A program made the translations under genes and the position numbers. A stretch of 64,000 bases of DNA from Paramacrobiotus metropolitanus (Eukaryota > Tardigrada > Eutardigrada > Parachela > Macrobiotidae): assembly GCF_019649055.1 (NCBI RefSeq), contig NW_026570224.1, positions 1,364,001-1,428,000 of the forward strand, in the 5' to 3' direction. Every line of letters begins with the position of its first letter. Within the stretch, counting starts at the first letter, position 1. Under the pieces are notes generated by a model, which was not told the DNA's origin, did not search any database, and saw only the letters and a list, made by a program, of their open reading frames with translations. Positions 38,054 to 50,000 of this stretch are shown in pieces.

Positions 38054-39043
38054 ACCTTTTCGTGCGCTCAAAAATTGTGGTTGCCCCTGTAGGAAAGGAT
38101 GATGTACGAGTATAAGTGCCGTTAATGGAGAAAACGCTTTTGTGCATTCTGATAATACATTATTGTTGTGACATCCTTTGTATAATACAGAGTTACAATT
38201 AACGATAAATTATGTAGGCGACATTGTGTACAGACCAAGCGTTTGTACAAGCACGGGTACTCATATTCATTATTTTATGCTGTGACCGCATCGTGCATAG
38301 GTACGCTGCTACTGGTTTGCATTCTCTTTTGTAAATTTTTTACAACATCTTTTACGTGTCGTTCGTGAACTACTGTGGAAACAATGTTGGTTGCACACGC
38401 ATTGCGTCCTGTACAAGTAGCGAAATATCTATACCATCCTAATGAAAATACACTTTATTGTTCATATGCCTATTTTCGAAAGTATAGTACTCGTATTTTT
38501 GGAGTAATTCTCAATCCGTTGTCTGACATTTCCGGGTTGCCCAAACTTTACTAGCCATTCCCTAACGACCAGCATTGCAGCGTACGAAGCCCTGCGCATC
38601 CGTAATCCACCCATTTTGTCGGTTTTCTCCTGCCGTCGCTACAGTAGCAGTACTGAAACATTATAAACCACAGTTACTTCCTGAAAATGTTCGATATTTG
38701 GAAATAAGAATTTTTAAGCATTTTTAGCAGGTGGCGTCCATGCTTTGTTCGGTTAAAATGGCAAAGTTCAATACAAAAGTTCATTTTTTTGTAGTTCAAT
38801 ATACGAATTACTACTTGCACTGGCAAAAGAATAAACTACAATATATGTTTGGGCCACACAGTGTATTTTTGTAATTTTCCAGTTATCAAATAAACGAAAT
38901 AATACTCATATGCCTATACTAGTTTTGCTTTTTAGCAGAAAACTGTTTAATGCGTTTCCGGTAGACTGTGAAGCCTCTTTACAGAATAATCTACGATTCT
39001 ACATACGATTTATATGAAAAGATTCGATAGCGAGAGAACTTAC

Positions 39044-39119
39044 TTATACAAAGACAGCCAGTGCATACGGTAATAATCAGACCCAGAATCAGGAAAAAGG
39101 CGGTGAATCCAGGATTCAT
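39044..39119 (-). CDS. Possible first coding exon of a small secreted protein
   Basis: ATG followed by a typical signal segment (GFTAFFLILGLIITVCTG) and Cys-Leu-Cys, ending at a good donor (ATA A|gtaagt, phase 1). No downstream exon with matching phase is certain. A minus-strand acceptor near 38655 opens two readable frames ending near 38562, but neither has the required phase unless another exon lies between. It may be a small cysteine-containing secreted peptide gene, or a chance hydrophobic frame. Confidence 0.3.
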
Positions 39120-39852
39120 GGCGCTGGAAACTTTTATGGCGATCGTATGTTGTACCACAATGTACAAGTAATGTACAACAACAAAGCAGGATTTCACAAA
39201 ACTGAAATCTACCCAAAGCAGGTATTCGAAATGACACCAAATTGTCTTACATATTATAGGTCCTTATATGTAAACTCGCATTTATCTAGCCAACTTACAA
39301 CTGTCTAGCTAGGGATGTATTGTTTACAAACTAACATTCGCTTCTTGAGGCTATATTTGGCTGCTTGTTTATGTGGAAACTTCCATCCCGTTATTCACCA
39401 ACAAACTACCTCGCGAATCACATTAACTTGTAATAAAAGGTTTATTAATTTTAATTGGATAATTGCAGAATCGATTTGTACTTTATTAGATAATGTTTAG
39501 TTTTATTATTATTATTTCTACATTTACGCAGGCATTACAAAACTTACAAAAGCGACATTTCCGTTTTACTGTACCTATCTGTACACGTATAAATACTGTT
39601 CTGATAGGCATAGTTCTCTTCTCAACTTCTCTTCCGCTACAAGTTACAAAATATTTTTAATTTGTGCTTTCGGTACAACCGTCGTTTAGGTTTAGGATTG
39701 CATCAGTTTTAAATCTCAACATCGCTTACAGCAAACGAAACAATAAGCGTGAAAGACAGAAAAACAAAACATTGGAAGCATGGTATGCGACATCGCCTCG
39801 TTTTCTCGTGCCCAGGACCTTCACACACTTGTTGCATCTAGCCTGCACTTAT

Positions 39853-41461
39853 CTACAATGCACCAGTATATCCGGTAATCCATGGGACAAACTGGCCAAC
39901 GCGTGCGTAAACTCCTGGCTTTTTGTTGGCTCCGCATCTGTTGATAAATTTTCCAAAACTTAGTCGTAATCGAAATTATCAACCTAATTAGTACCAAATA
40001 ATTTCGCTTACCCAATACCCCAGCTTACAACACCGATAACTTCATAGTTCCCAGCGCTGTTCTTCTGGACGAACGGCCCACCGCTGTCACCCTGAAAACG
40101 ACAAAAGAATGCGTCAAAGGTCACGAAGTAAAACATATGGTTGCTTATTTTAGATTTATGTTATTCCAAACTACGATGGGTTAGCACTATGACGCCGTTT
40201 TAATTAATTAATTAAAAATTACCGGATACAGCAGGTTCGTTATAATGTAATTGTGTCATATTGGTTTACCTGGCATGAGTCTTTGCCATAGGATCCAGCG
40301 CACATCATGGAGGTGGTGATCATACCTCCATAATAATCAGCCAGGTTGCAGGTGGTGCGTGCCACACATGAAACTTTGACCTGGCGCAATTTGGTGCTGA
40401 CGGCGCGCTCCTCCTGTATCCAGGGGAACAGTGTGCCAATGGATTCCCGACCGTTCTGACTGGTCTCTCCCCATCCGGTGGCAATGGCCGTTGAGCCGGC
40501 GGTACAGTCTTTGCCCGAGGGCGGTAGGCAAGCGGCCTTGACGGAGCCGGTAAAGGCAATGGTGCCGTCAATTTCCAGCAGGGCGATATCGTTGTTGATG
40601 GTGTTGTCATTGTACTGCGGGTGCTTAATAACGCGCTTCACTTTGTAATTTTTGGCGGTGGCTTCCTGAAGAGTGGAATCGTGCTGGCCAACCCGAACTG
40701 TGTAGGCACTTGCACTTGTGGTCCTGTGATTTAAAATCAATAAGAACACTGATTGGCTGATAAACATTATATTAATAGAAAACGATCACGAAGTTATGGA
40801 AAAGGGCAACTTACACGATGCAGTGGGCAGCGGTCAGGACCTACATAAAACAACATAATCATCGAAATTCAAACCGGCTCTTGCTTTGCCACTTACCCTA
40901 ATAAAGTTACACTGACGCATTGAATTTTCTCTATAACCATACCCATTTGGAGCCGATAATGGTGCCTCCGCAAATCCACTGAGTTGAAAGAAAACTTCTG
41001 TAGCCCAAGTGGATCTGCCATGGATGGCTGTTTTTCACCACAATGGTCCCACCTGGCAAAAACCGTAAAAACGATTAAAGCTTCGTAAGATTCAGCGCTA
41101 CAAGGTCGTACAACTTCTCTCAAAAAATTATTCTGCCTCCACTCCATAGTCTTTTGCCCGTTAAATTTTTAAAAATCGAATTAATACGTTTTTGATTACT
41201 TACAAGTTAAGGCGTTTTAGTTACAGAGAACTGGTACTGGAAGTACTTAGTTCGCACGCACCTACGATTTTGTCGACGGAGTCGCTGCGAGCGGGGTCAA
41301 CATCAGGCCTGCCGCATTGCTGAGCAAAAGCAGCACCTACAGAAATAGCGGTCTTGATTCAGCAAATCACTTTACATGCTAATAATTCCTTTAAATAAAA
41401 GTAAAGACAGGAAGGATGCGCGCTTACCTAAAATGGTTAGGATTATTACGAAAGACCTCAT
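39853..41461 (-). CDS. Secreted trypsin-like serine protease (S1A)
   Basis: Exons on the minus strand: 41428-41461, 41262-41336, 40943-41052, 40815-40840, 40270-40723, 40012-40091 and 39853-39937. All are in phase and give 287 aa. A signal peptide (MRSFVIILTILGAAFAQ) is followed by a short propeptide, and the activation site reads DKIVGG. The catalytic triad is complete: His in LTAAHC, Asp in NNDIALL, Ser in GDSGGP. The Asp six residues before the Ser (KDSCQGDSGG) gives trypsin-like specificity for Arg/Lys. The chain ends with PGVYARVGQFVPWI. The catalytic His is carried by an exon of only 26 nt (40815-40840), flanked by good splice signals. Digestive or extracellular signalling roles are both possible; there is no CLIP domain, so an immune clip-protease is unlikely. 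Confidence 0.92.
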
Positions 41462-42157
41462 CTTGAATCAAGTGCAGTAAAAACAAGATGAAGCGCTCCA
41501 CTCACTGCACTTGAATTAGAAAACCGTCGGCGGGTCTAACTGGCAAGTAGCGCTTCTGATTTCACTATATTTCTGCTATTGAATCGAAATCCAACAGGAA
41601 CATTGTTTCGTTTTATCGGTTTCTGCAATGTGACCTTCGAGTTATCAAGCAGAGCTTTCCGTCACGCGTATTTCTTTTGTTCACCTGAGAACTGATATCA
41701 CCAGTGTCGAAAAACTATCCACAAGCAATCTTATCCAGACTTTTCATGGGAGCAAGCCACTTGGATATGCAGCATGATTAAGCACTTAGTACGCTTCTTA
41801 TCGTTTATTTAATATCAGCAATAAAACAAAACCGGAACAACGATATAGGCTCAGCATTTACAAATGCGAAATTTAGAGTATGAGTAACTGCAAAACAATG
41901 TAATACTTAGCACAACAGAGACGTAGACGAGATTCACCAACCCAACACAAAATTCGTCATAAGGCTCACATTGAAGTGTATCACGACAGTTTAACTCTTT
42001 GCGATGTCCTTCAAAGCACAACGGCATCAAACAATTTCTCCTTCTTCGTATGTAACCAATTCCCTGTGATCGGGTTTTGCTTCGGAAGCCGAACCTAAGT
42101 AGGCAAACCAAGCAAGCAACACATAATAAATGCATTACGTAAAAATTTACCAACACA
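41462..42157. other. Protease-NELF-E intergenic stretch
   Basis: About 700 bp. It contains the promoter side of the protease and the 3' UTR of NELF-E, with a minus-strand TTTATT polyadenylation signal at 41804-41809. I see no additional gene. Confidence 0.4.
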
Positions 42158-43928
42158 TCAATAATTCGTACCGGCTTCAGAAAATGTGCGTCGCGGAATT
42201 CCAGGAGAAGTATGGTCGGGTCGTCGGCGATCCGGCGCCAGAGTAACGTGTAGTGTCACACCGTCCACAACTTTGTTATTCATTTCCTGTATTGCTCTCT
42301 GTGAATCCTCCCATACTTTGAATAACACAAAAGCTTGTCTGCAATGTATACAATGCACGATATAATTCAACTACTTACTGACACCGCGCCCCGCAATAAA
42401 AACCATTCATTTTTCGTAATTTTCAACGACGAAGATAGCTCTAAAACGATCTTACCTTGCTTGTGGTACAGATGTTACTCTCATTAATGGACCGAATTTT
42501 TCGAACAAAGGCCGCATGAAACCTTCATCCACCCTATCCGCTTCGACGTAAACCATCTTCTGTCGAAATCCTCCCCCACCATTATTATTCCATCCGCGCG
42601 GACGATAACCGTTTCCGTCCCGAGGCATTTCGCGAGCTCTTTCCCGATCTGCATAATAAACCAGAAGCAATGTACGACTTATTAATGAGCGAAATCAAAT
42701 GTACTTAAGTACTTCTAGCAAATACATAAATCGGCAGCCGTGTAGTTATTCTTTACTGTTACAAAAAGTCAAAGCAAACCGAAGAAAGGTTTATTGCAAA
42801 TTACATCAACACGAACTAGCTATTATATACTAATAATAAGCAACTTCACTTGTCATTAGCTGATTAGCATAAGAACATTTATAACAAGCATTCCACTTAT
42901 TTAGAAATTATACGGGTAATAACGAACTCAACGACGTAAGGCATCAAATTGTGCAAACGCGAATAACCACAAAATCTTCTAATGGTCACTAAACCATCAT
43001 TTCTGCAAATTGAAAACCGCTCGAAAGCGATGGTTGTGTGGACTAAGGATTTAATGTAGACAACTTAAGTTAATATACCACTTAAATATACAGCTAATTT
43101 GTAAAGAAATTAGGGGAAGCAATATGAAAAACCCACTTTACGTTTTTCCACTGATCAAACGCTTGTCAGCAAGAGGAGAATAATTTTCGAAAAAATTATA
43201 CCACTTACTCGGTTCCGAACGATCACTCGCCGCTTTATCGACGGAAGAGTTCGAACTGGAAGAAAAGGAAGAATCATAGAAACTTCGCGGTTTGGGTGGA
43301 CTGAAGGATTCTTTCTTGGGAATGCGCGCAGAAAATCCGGAGAGGGGTGGTCTCGAATTCGATTCAGGTGGTATTCCGTGTCGACTGTCGAAATTAGTGG
43401 AAATATCACCAGCGTCGCCGGAAACATGGGAAGAATCGGAAAGCGTTTGTGGAACAGTAGTTTTCTGATTTTGTAAACGCCGTTCCAGGTTACCCGCGCG
43501 TTTGAACTGCGTCTTCGGCGCCGAGCTCTCGGAGTGAAGCTTTTCCAACAGCTGAAATGTAAAAATAAGTAAGTAGCATACGCTGTTTCTTGAGGACTCC
43601 GAGACTCGATTTACACAATTTAGTGTGCTTACGGCCTTACCCCAGAGCTTTTCAGTTTTTTCAAAACAGTACTGGAATCCTCGGCGACCACATCGCTCAC
43701 ACGCTTCTTAGACGCGGCCGCTTCCGCTGCTTCCTTCTTCTTTTGCTCCTCATTTTTCTGCAAATTGATACAGGCTATCATACAGCGATCCCAACTTCGC
43801 ACAATAATAAGAATGCGAAACATTAACATATTATATGATGTAAGGGAAATATCTACCAAAGTGTGGTATTCCGCATAAATCTGCTTCAGCTCGTTTTCAG
43901 CTGCAGTTAGCTCCTCTGGTAACTCCAT
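42158..43928 (-). CDS. NELFE: Negative elongation factor E (NELF-E)
   Basis: RNA-binding subunit of the NELF complex, which holds RNA polymerase II in promoter-proximal pause. Exons on the minus strand: 43857-43928, 43641-43757, 43142-43551, 42456 to about 42646, and 42158-42338. The N-terminus has the acidic-helical start (LPEELTAAENELKQIY) that binds NELF-B in the human complex. A basic patch with FKRAGNLERRL (human FKRSRTLEGKL) and SFYDSSFSSSS (human SLYESFVSSSD) come next. A single RRM follows, with RNP2 MVYVEA and a degenerate RNP1 QAFVLFKV. It lacks the long Arg-Asp dipeptide repeat of vertebrates, as the fly protein does. The exon 3/4 junction is out of phase by one base as I read it (exon 3 ends after an A5 run). 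A further small exon at about 42914-43003 is a possible alternative. Its start faces rpL3 across about 530 bp. Confidence 0.8.
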
Positions 43929-44459
43929 GAAATGTGTAGAAAAGTCCTTTTCCGATTCCAACAGCACCAGTTTTTTTATGCATAAGCATGTAGGTACGGT
44001 ATCCGTAAGAATAAGATTAACGTGAAAGACGTAAGCAAGCTAACGAGAAAAAAATTACAAAAACAAAAATTATCAAGTATCAAGATTTTCGAAAGCAGGG
44101 TCGTAGAATGTCAAAACCTTTTCAACATGGGCCCCGGGGGGGTTACCCCAGAAATATAATCAAACTGCCGGCGCAGAGTGGTGGCTATCCGAAAAAATCC
44201 CCTTGGATTTGAACGGCTGACTGTTTATTGTCACAACAGGTTCATCTGTCTCTTTTGGACCTACTGCTGAATTACTGGTTTATTACTGGCTCCGTATGTA
44301 CCGACTCTGCAAGCAAACGATTTTCGTGCATTGGCGAGTCGGCGACCCGTTTCATTCGTGTCTGGTTTCGGTTTCTTGAGTTATTCTAGATTTCATAGTT
44401 TCCATCCAATTCTTCTCGAAGCCGAACTGTAAATATATATAGGAAGATCTTTGTATAAA
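43929..44459. other. Divergent promoter region of NELF-E and rpL3
   Basis: 530 bp between two divergently transcribed start codons. It contains a run of GGCCCCGGGGGGG near 44133, pyrimidine-rich patches upstream of rpL3, and no coding sequence. The two housekeeping genes may share a bidirectional promoter. Confidence 0.45.
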
Positions 44460-46689
44460 ATGGTAAGGGAGAAAAGAATATTTGAAAGTCTTCTACTGGA
44501 AGACCGAAAATATGCATTGGAATGATTAGAATGCTGTTAAATATTTGCGTGCGTGCTTGCAGTCCCACCGTAAGTTTTCCGCACCACGCCATGGTAGCAT
44601 GGGATTCGCTCCCAAGCGCCGGGCACGTAAGATCCGTGGGCGCGTCAAGGCGTTCCCCAAAGATGACCAGAAAAAGCCTATCCATCTGACCGCTTTCCTG
44701 GGTTTCAAAGCGGGCATGTCGCATGTTGTGCGTGAAGTGGAAAAGCCCGGTTCAAGTAAGTAGTTCAGAAGTGTGAACCTCGGTAGCCAGAACTACGAAG
44801 ACACCGTAGTTTATTTTATGAACATTAAAGACTTTTGAAAATTTTGAAATTAATGTATTTCAAAAAAATTGCAGAGGTGCACAAGAAGGAGGTTGTTGAT
44901 GCCGTGACCATCTTGGAGACCCCGCCGATGATCGTTGTCGGTGTTGTCGGCTACATCGACACTCCCAAGGGTCTTCGCAAATTCAAGACCGTCTTTGCTG
45001 AGCATCTGAGTGATGACTGCCGTCGACGATTTTATAAGAACTGGTATGTGTAGTTTTCTGTGCATAAGCTGATGAAATGTGAGGTGTGCGACACTTCACG
45101 CAGGGGAATTGGCCGGTGTAGGCTCCTCTCTAGCCGCGGCTAGATGAGCCTGTTTACAAACCGTTTCTGTCGCTGTTGAGGACACACTGAGTCTCCGCTG
45201 AGTATTACTCATGAGACTCGATTTTCCCCATTCAAAGGTTCCGTGCTAAGCGCAAGGCTTTCACGCGCTACGCCAAGAAATGGGCCGACAAGGAAGGCAA
45301 AGCCGATATTGAACGGGATCTGGCTAAAATGAAGAAGTACTGCTCGGTCATCCGCATCATCGCCCATACCCAGGTAAATGCCTGTCAGCGTTATTATTAA
45401 ATTAGGTTATTACCAGAATATTCAAAGAAATTATGGGTTCGTTGCTTGTTATATGAGGCTGGTTGTTGTAGCAAAAACTGCTGAAGAAACGCCAAAAGAA
45501 AGCCCACATCATGGAGATCCAGTTGAATGGTGGCACGATACCGCAGAAAGTTGATTGGGCGCGCGAGCATTTCGAGAAATCTATTTCGATTACTGATGTC
45601 ATCGCTGAGGATGAGATGATTGATATCATCGGTGTAACGAAGGGACACGGACGAAAGGGTAAGCCGGAATGGGCTTAACAACTTCTAAGCAGGTTTAAAA
45701 CACAATCATAAAAATTCAGCCTAAATTTGAGGTTACTGTGATGAATGCATTGTGTGCTTTTCTGAAATATATGACGACACAGTATGCTGCCTTCCTACTG
45801 AAAATGTAACCACGAAATTGTATTATACTAAGAATGCAAAAAAAATCAATTTAGCCTAACGTCACAGAAGTTCGTGGTTGATAAATTTTTTTTATTAGGT
45901 GTCACATCACGTTGGCATACGAAGAAGTTGCCGCGCAAGACTCATAAAGGTCTGCGCAAAGTGGCTTGTATCGGCGCATGGCATCCGGCCCGCGTCAGCA
46001 TCTACGTGGCACGTGCTGGTCAGAAAGGCTTCTTCCACCGCACTGAAATCAACAAGAAAGTGTACAAAATCGGGAAAGGCATCTTCCAAGACGGCAAGAT
46101 CAATACGGACACCTTTAACGCCAGCACGGCCGCCGATATGACAAAGAAGAATATTACTCCCATGGTAAGACGCTGTTTAGCTGTCGTCGTAATTCTTTAA
46201 GAACCTACACTGGCAAAATGACAGGATGATAAAATGGGACGTAATACAGAAATCAGTGTTGAACCTTTGCGGATATCTGATGGCTGCCTTCATAGGTTTA
46301 CCAATTTGTTTTGCTGTGCATTACTTTTTGAAACAACAATTATTTATTAATCGTTTCGGACTTCAGGGCGGATTCAAACATTATGGTGAAGTAAACCATG
46401 ATTACATCATGCTGAAAGGATGCGTCATGGGTCCCCGAAAACGGGTTATTACAATTCGAAAGGTGAGCTGTTGTATTTGACTCAACTAGTTGTTTTATTC
46501 GCGTCACTGACGTGAATATTGCCGTTTCAGTCCCTCTTGGTGCAAACCAAACGTGCGGCCCTGGAAAAAATCAACATCAAATTCATCGATACATCGTCCA
46601 AATTCGGGCATGGTCGTTTCCAGACAGCCGAAGAAAAGGCTTCTTTCATGGGTCCTCTCAAGAAGGACAAAGTCAAGCCCAAGGGATAA
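44460..46689 (+). CDS. RPL3: Ribosomal protein L3 (uL3), 60S subunit
   Basis: A core large-subunit protein whose fingers reach the peptidyl-transferase centre. Exons 44460-44462 (the ATG alone), 44563-44755, 44875-45043, 45238-45373, 45472-45658, 45899-46164, 46367-46462 and 46531-46689 join in phase to give 402 aa; the human protein has 403. The start [15 protein letters not shown] is diagnostic, as are GWHTKKL-type segment [24 protein letters not shown] (the methylated-His region of eukaryotic uL3 is nearby) and FMGPLKKDK near the end. The first coding exon holds only the initiator codon, with the donor immediately after it (ATG|gtaagg). Intron 5 carries a box C/D snoRNA. The 3' end converges on the PLC-gamma gene with 362 bp between stop codons. 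Confidence 0.98.
45731..45811 (+). ncRNA. Intronic box C/D snoRNA, SNORD83-like (18S 2'-O-methylation guide)
   Basis: 81 nt inside rpL3 intron 5, sense strand. A six-base terminal stem is visible: GGTTAC at 45731-45736 pairs with GTAACC at 45806-45811. Box C is GTGATGA (45738-45744), box D' CTGA (45762-45765), box C' TGACGA (45772-45777) and box D CTGA (45798-45801). The antisense element before box D, TGCTGCCTTCCT, is complementary to AGGAAGGCAGCA, a universally conserved stretch of 18S rRNA. The fifth base upstream of D pairs with the first A of GGAAGG, which by my count is human 18S A468 (yeast A420). From memory, human SNORD83A/B guide that site and also sit in RPL3 introns, so both the host gene and the target appear conserved. 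The D' guide target is not identified. Confidence 0.88.
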
Positions 46690-47051
46690 TACTTTCGGTG
46701 CTGCGGCTTTTTATTTCTTGATTTTGGTGCTAAATTGAAATTAAATTCCTTCAAATATAACGGGGGCGTACGTAACTTTATTTCTACACCCAGACATAAC
46801 ACAACCAAATACAGAAATTTCAAACGTGTAAAACAGGCAACGATTCTCGCAGTGTAAAACTTTAGGAAGATTAAAAATTCAATCATATACATGCAAGTTA
46901 AAAACCAGAAAAATACAAGAATATCAAAACTCTAGCACAGGCAACAGGTTGGAACTAGGAACCAGGTACAAATGACTGATTCCTGTCAGTATTCTGGAAT
47001 TACGCTGAAGGCAGGTTTTCACGAGGCAATATAGTAATTAGTAATTAGTAA
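46690..47051. other. Convergent 3' ends of rpL3 and PLC-gamma
   Basis: 362 bp between the two stop codons. A minus-strand polyadenylation signal (TTTATT at 46777-46782) would place the PLC-gamma 3' end within about 100 bp of the rpL3 stop, so the two 3' UTRs may overlap antisense. No other gene is seen. Confidence 0.45.
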
Positions 47052-50000
47052 TCAAGAGACGCTTCCACTGTATCCGCTACTGAATGAAGAGGAAAACAGG
47101 CCACTCATGGTCGAGGTAACACTACTAATACTGCTCAGCTTTTTAGCGACTCGCTTCTTTTGCGGAGGTTGAACATTTCTGCAGATAAAGTGAGACAGTT
47201 GAGATTAAAGGAACTATCCTAAAGGAGTACTGAAATAAAAACAGCTTACGATTTATGCTGACGTTCCTCGGATTTGACTGACAACTGCTTATTTTTCTCA
47301 CGGAGCTCGGCTTGGAGCGTATCTGTTTTCTGCCCTGAGTGTTCCAGTTCGTCAATCTGTCTGGTCAAATCCCGTTTCTCATGACGAAGTTGTTGTATTT
47401 CCTGGTATAAATCGCTGTCTTCCTCCTAAAGAAACGAAACAAAATCTATTATCGTAGTGGAGCAGTTGGAAGAAAACAGGGTCAACTTACTGTCAGCGTT
47501 TTGATTTGAATTCGCACTAACAACGATGATAACTCGAGATCTTCGCTCCATCCGTTCTTCAAAGGTACAGATCGAAATCCCTGTCGGATACAACGCACGG
47601 GGAAGGTGGCCTGACCCACTAGATGTTGATCATTAAACATATCGATGTCCAGAACGATAAAACGGATCAGAGCCAGATCGGGATTGCGGATGTCAAAGTC
47701 GCATGTTTCGTTCCAGAACGGATTAAAGCCGTTATCATCTAAATTATGAACCATACTGATCCACACTATAAACTTCTTACTTCGCTACTACAGTAACTTA
47801 ATCCACTTACTGATCATATCAGTTCGGAATTTGTTGCAATCGTAATCCGCACCCGTTACTTCTACCTCCACCAATGGACTAGAAATACCCTTTCCCGATT
47901 TGAGGAGATGCCGGCCGGCGACCACCTTAACACAACGGCAACCGTATATACTCGTAATAATGACAAAAACACAAATATTCAGTTAGAAAATATCGTATTT
48001 TTTACCGTAACAGACAAAACTATCGGCTCAACAATGCCTTTCAGCGTTAAGGCATTGTATGGATCATAGTTCTCATTGCGCATAAAAGCCGGCTGCAACA
48101 CATAGCCACATTTTCCGTTCTGCATAAATCGTCCTTGATTAAGGTGCATCGGAGCATCTTCAGAAGTCAAAACGTAACACTGTAATTGCACTTTTCACAA
48201 TTCGGCTGCACAACCGGTGAGTTAACGTTTTTAATTACCCGGAGTCTGATAATTCAGAGCAACCATTTGAGATCCACAGTTCCACATCCGAGTGGGATCA
48301 TAATTCGAGGAGTTGACGCGTTTACCCATGGGATAGATGCGACTGAACCGGGTCTGGTTGTACCTATTAAACGATAATTCATGCTAATACAACGATCAGT
48401 AACAAACCAAAATAGTCTGTTTCTTCTACTTCAAGAATGTCTTGCAATTCGCTGGTGTTAACCATTTTTCGACCTTCGTTTCTGAAAATGATGACATGCA
48501 GCGAAAATCAAAATCCGTCCCTTCAAAAAGGAAAAAAACTTCAGTTAATTATTGTCCAGTAACAAATCCGCGATGCAAAAACTGCAGCCGTACTGTAAGG
48601 ATCAAACGGAACGCCAGATCTACAGTACACGATCAAGTCAGACAATTCCCGCGCGCAGTTAACTTTGACTTCCTGCCCAAATGTGAGCCGACTCTGTAAT
48701 TAACACAATGTCATCTACAAATAATTTCTGGATAAAAAAACAACAAAAACAATTTAAGAGTTTAAAACCAAATGACACGTTTACATGACACGGTTCACCT
48801 GTTCTTTAGAAATATCCACTCCTTGTCGGATAGCGTTCACCCAGTGATGCATATCATCGGCACTTTCACAAGCCAAGTCCACAGCCTCTGGTCTCGGTCG
48901 GTCAGGGAACATGGTCAGTCGGAAGACAAACTGCTTTCCACTTACTCCTCCCGGAAGCTCATGGAGAACGCAATCGGTCACATCAAATGATCCTTTTTGT
49001 TGTGCCCCAAAAATCGTGTTTTCGCCATAAGAAATGTAAGAATCCCGGCGCTGATCGTCATCAGTAATCTCTCGAACGTAATTAGAGGGAAACCACCGCT
49101 GTTCTAACTCATAATCGCCCTTCCACCTGCACAACATTCAAAGGGTTCCAAAAAATTACTGCATGCTTTACCACACACACTGATCATACCATTTTTTACC
49201 GTACCATTGGCCTTCAGCTTTGTAAACGTTATTGATTCTTGCTCCTTTGGGGAAAGTCAGCTCATCTGGACGCTGAGCAGTATATGCAAAGAGGGCTTCG
49301 CAAGTCACCTGGAAAACCATATCACCGGTAGATGTGATAGTCAACACGTACGAAATAAAATATAATTCTTCAGAATCCACAACTCAAACTCACCACAAAA
49401 TTTGGATTGAAGTATTCGGCATCCAACGAAGAGGAATCCTTATCCTAGAAGCAACAGAGACACCGGTATGTATAACATATCGATTCGGAATGCGAGCTAG
49501 TGCAGTACGGCAGTCTTTAGCGCGTTAGTAGTTCACAAACTTAGTTTAGTATCCATCCATTTACAGCAGTAATTACTGCAAGAACAACACTAGAGCGCAT
49601 GGTTGGATAAGCCAACCGTACATAAGTAAAAAATTCATAAACAAATCCACATTACTTCAGCAGGGTTTAACAGTCTCGTAAATGATCGACATTAGATGCG
49701 GGCCTATTTAAAAATTTGCAAAAATTTCAAAATAAAAGGCCTTTAGGAAAAACTGCCATCCTTCAGCTGCGGCGATAAAATGATTTTCAGGCTGCCCCAA
49801 TAATATCCTTTGCTCACCTGTGGAACTATTTCGCCGTTAACAATTTCGGCCTGCAAATCCACACGCTTAAGCAACTCAGGAGTGATCGGGATTTTCAATC
49901 GGACATCCTTAACGAGCGGCGTCTTTTCAAAATGTTCGACCATATCAACTAGGCTCTCAAATTGCATGGATCCCAGCAGATAAAGCCGCCCATCACGAGC

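Larger units (their letters stand above)
37928..39852. other. SOD-protease intergenic stretch with one possible signal-peptide exon
   Basis: 1.9 kb. It holds the SOD 3' end, a candidate minus-strand signal-peptide exon at 39044-39119 and, at about 38562-38655, a minus-strand acceptor followed by short open frames. No complete gene can be assembled. A TTTATT at 39502-39507 could be the minus-strand polyadenylation signal of the protease. Confidence 0.35.

Noticed and set aside
44190-44225. Minus-strand GTTCAAATCC (tRNA B-box-like) followed by a T6 terminator
   Set aside because: No A box at the right distance, and the bases around the box cannot form a T-stem or acceptor stem.
45068-45205. 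Second possible box C/D snoRNA in rpL3 intron 3 (TGATGA near 45070, CTGA near 45187 and 45198)
   Set aside because: No terminal stem forms between the flanks of the boxes, the spacing is long and no rRNA complementarity is evident.
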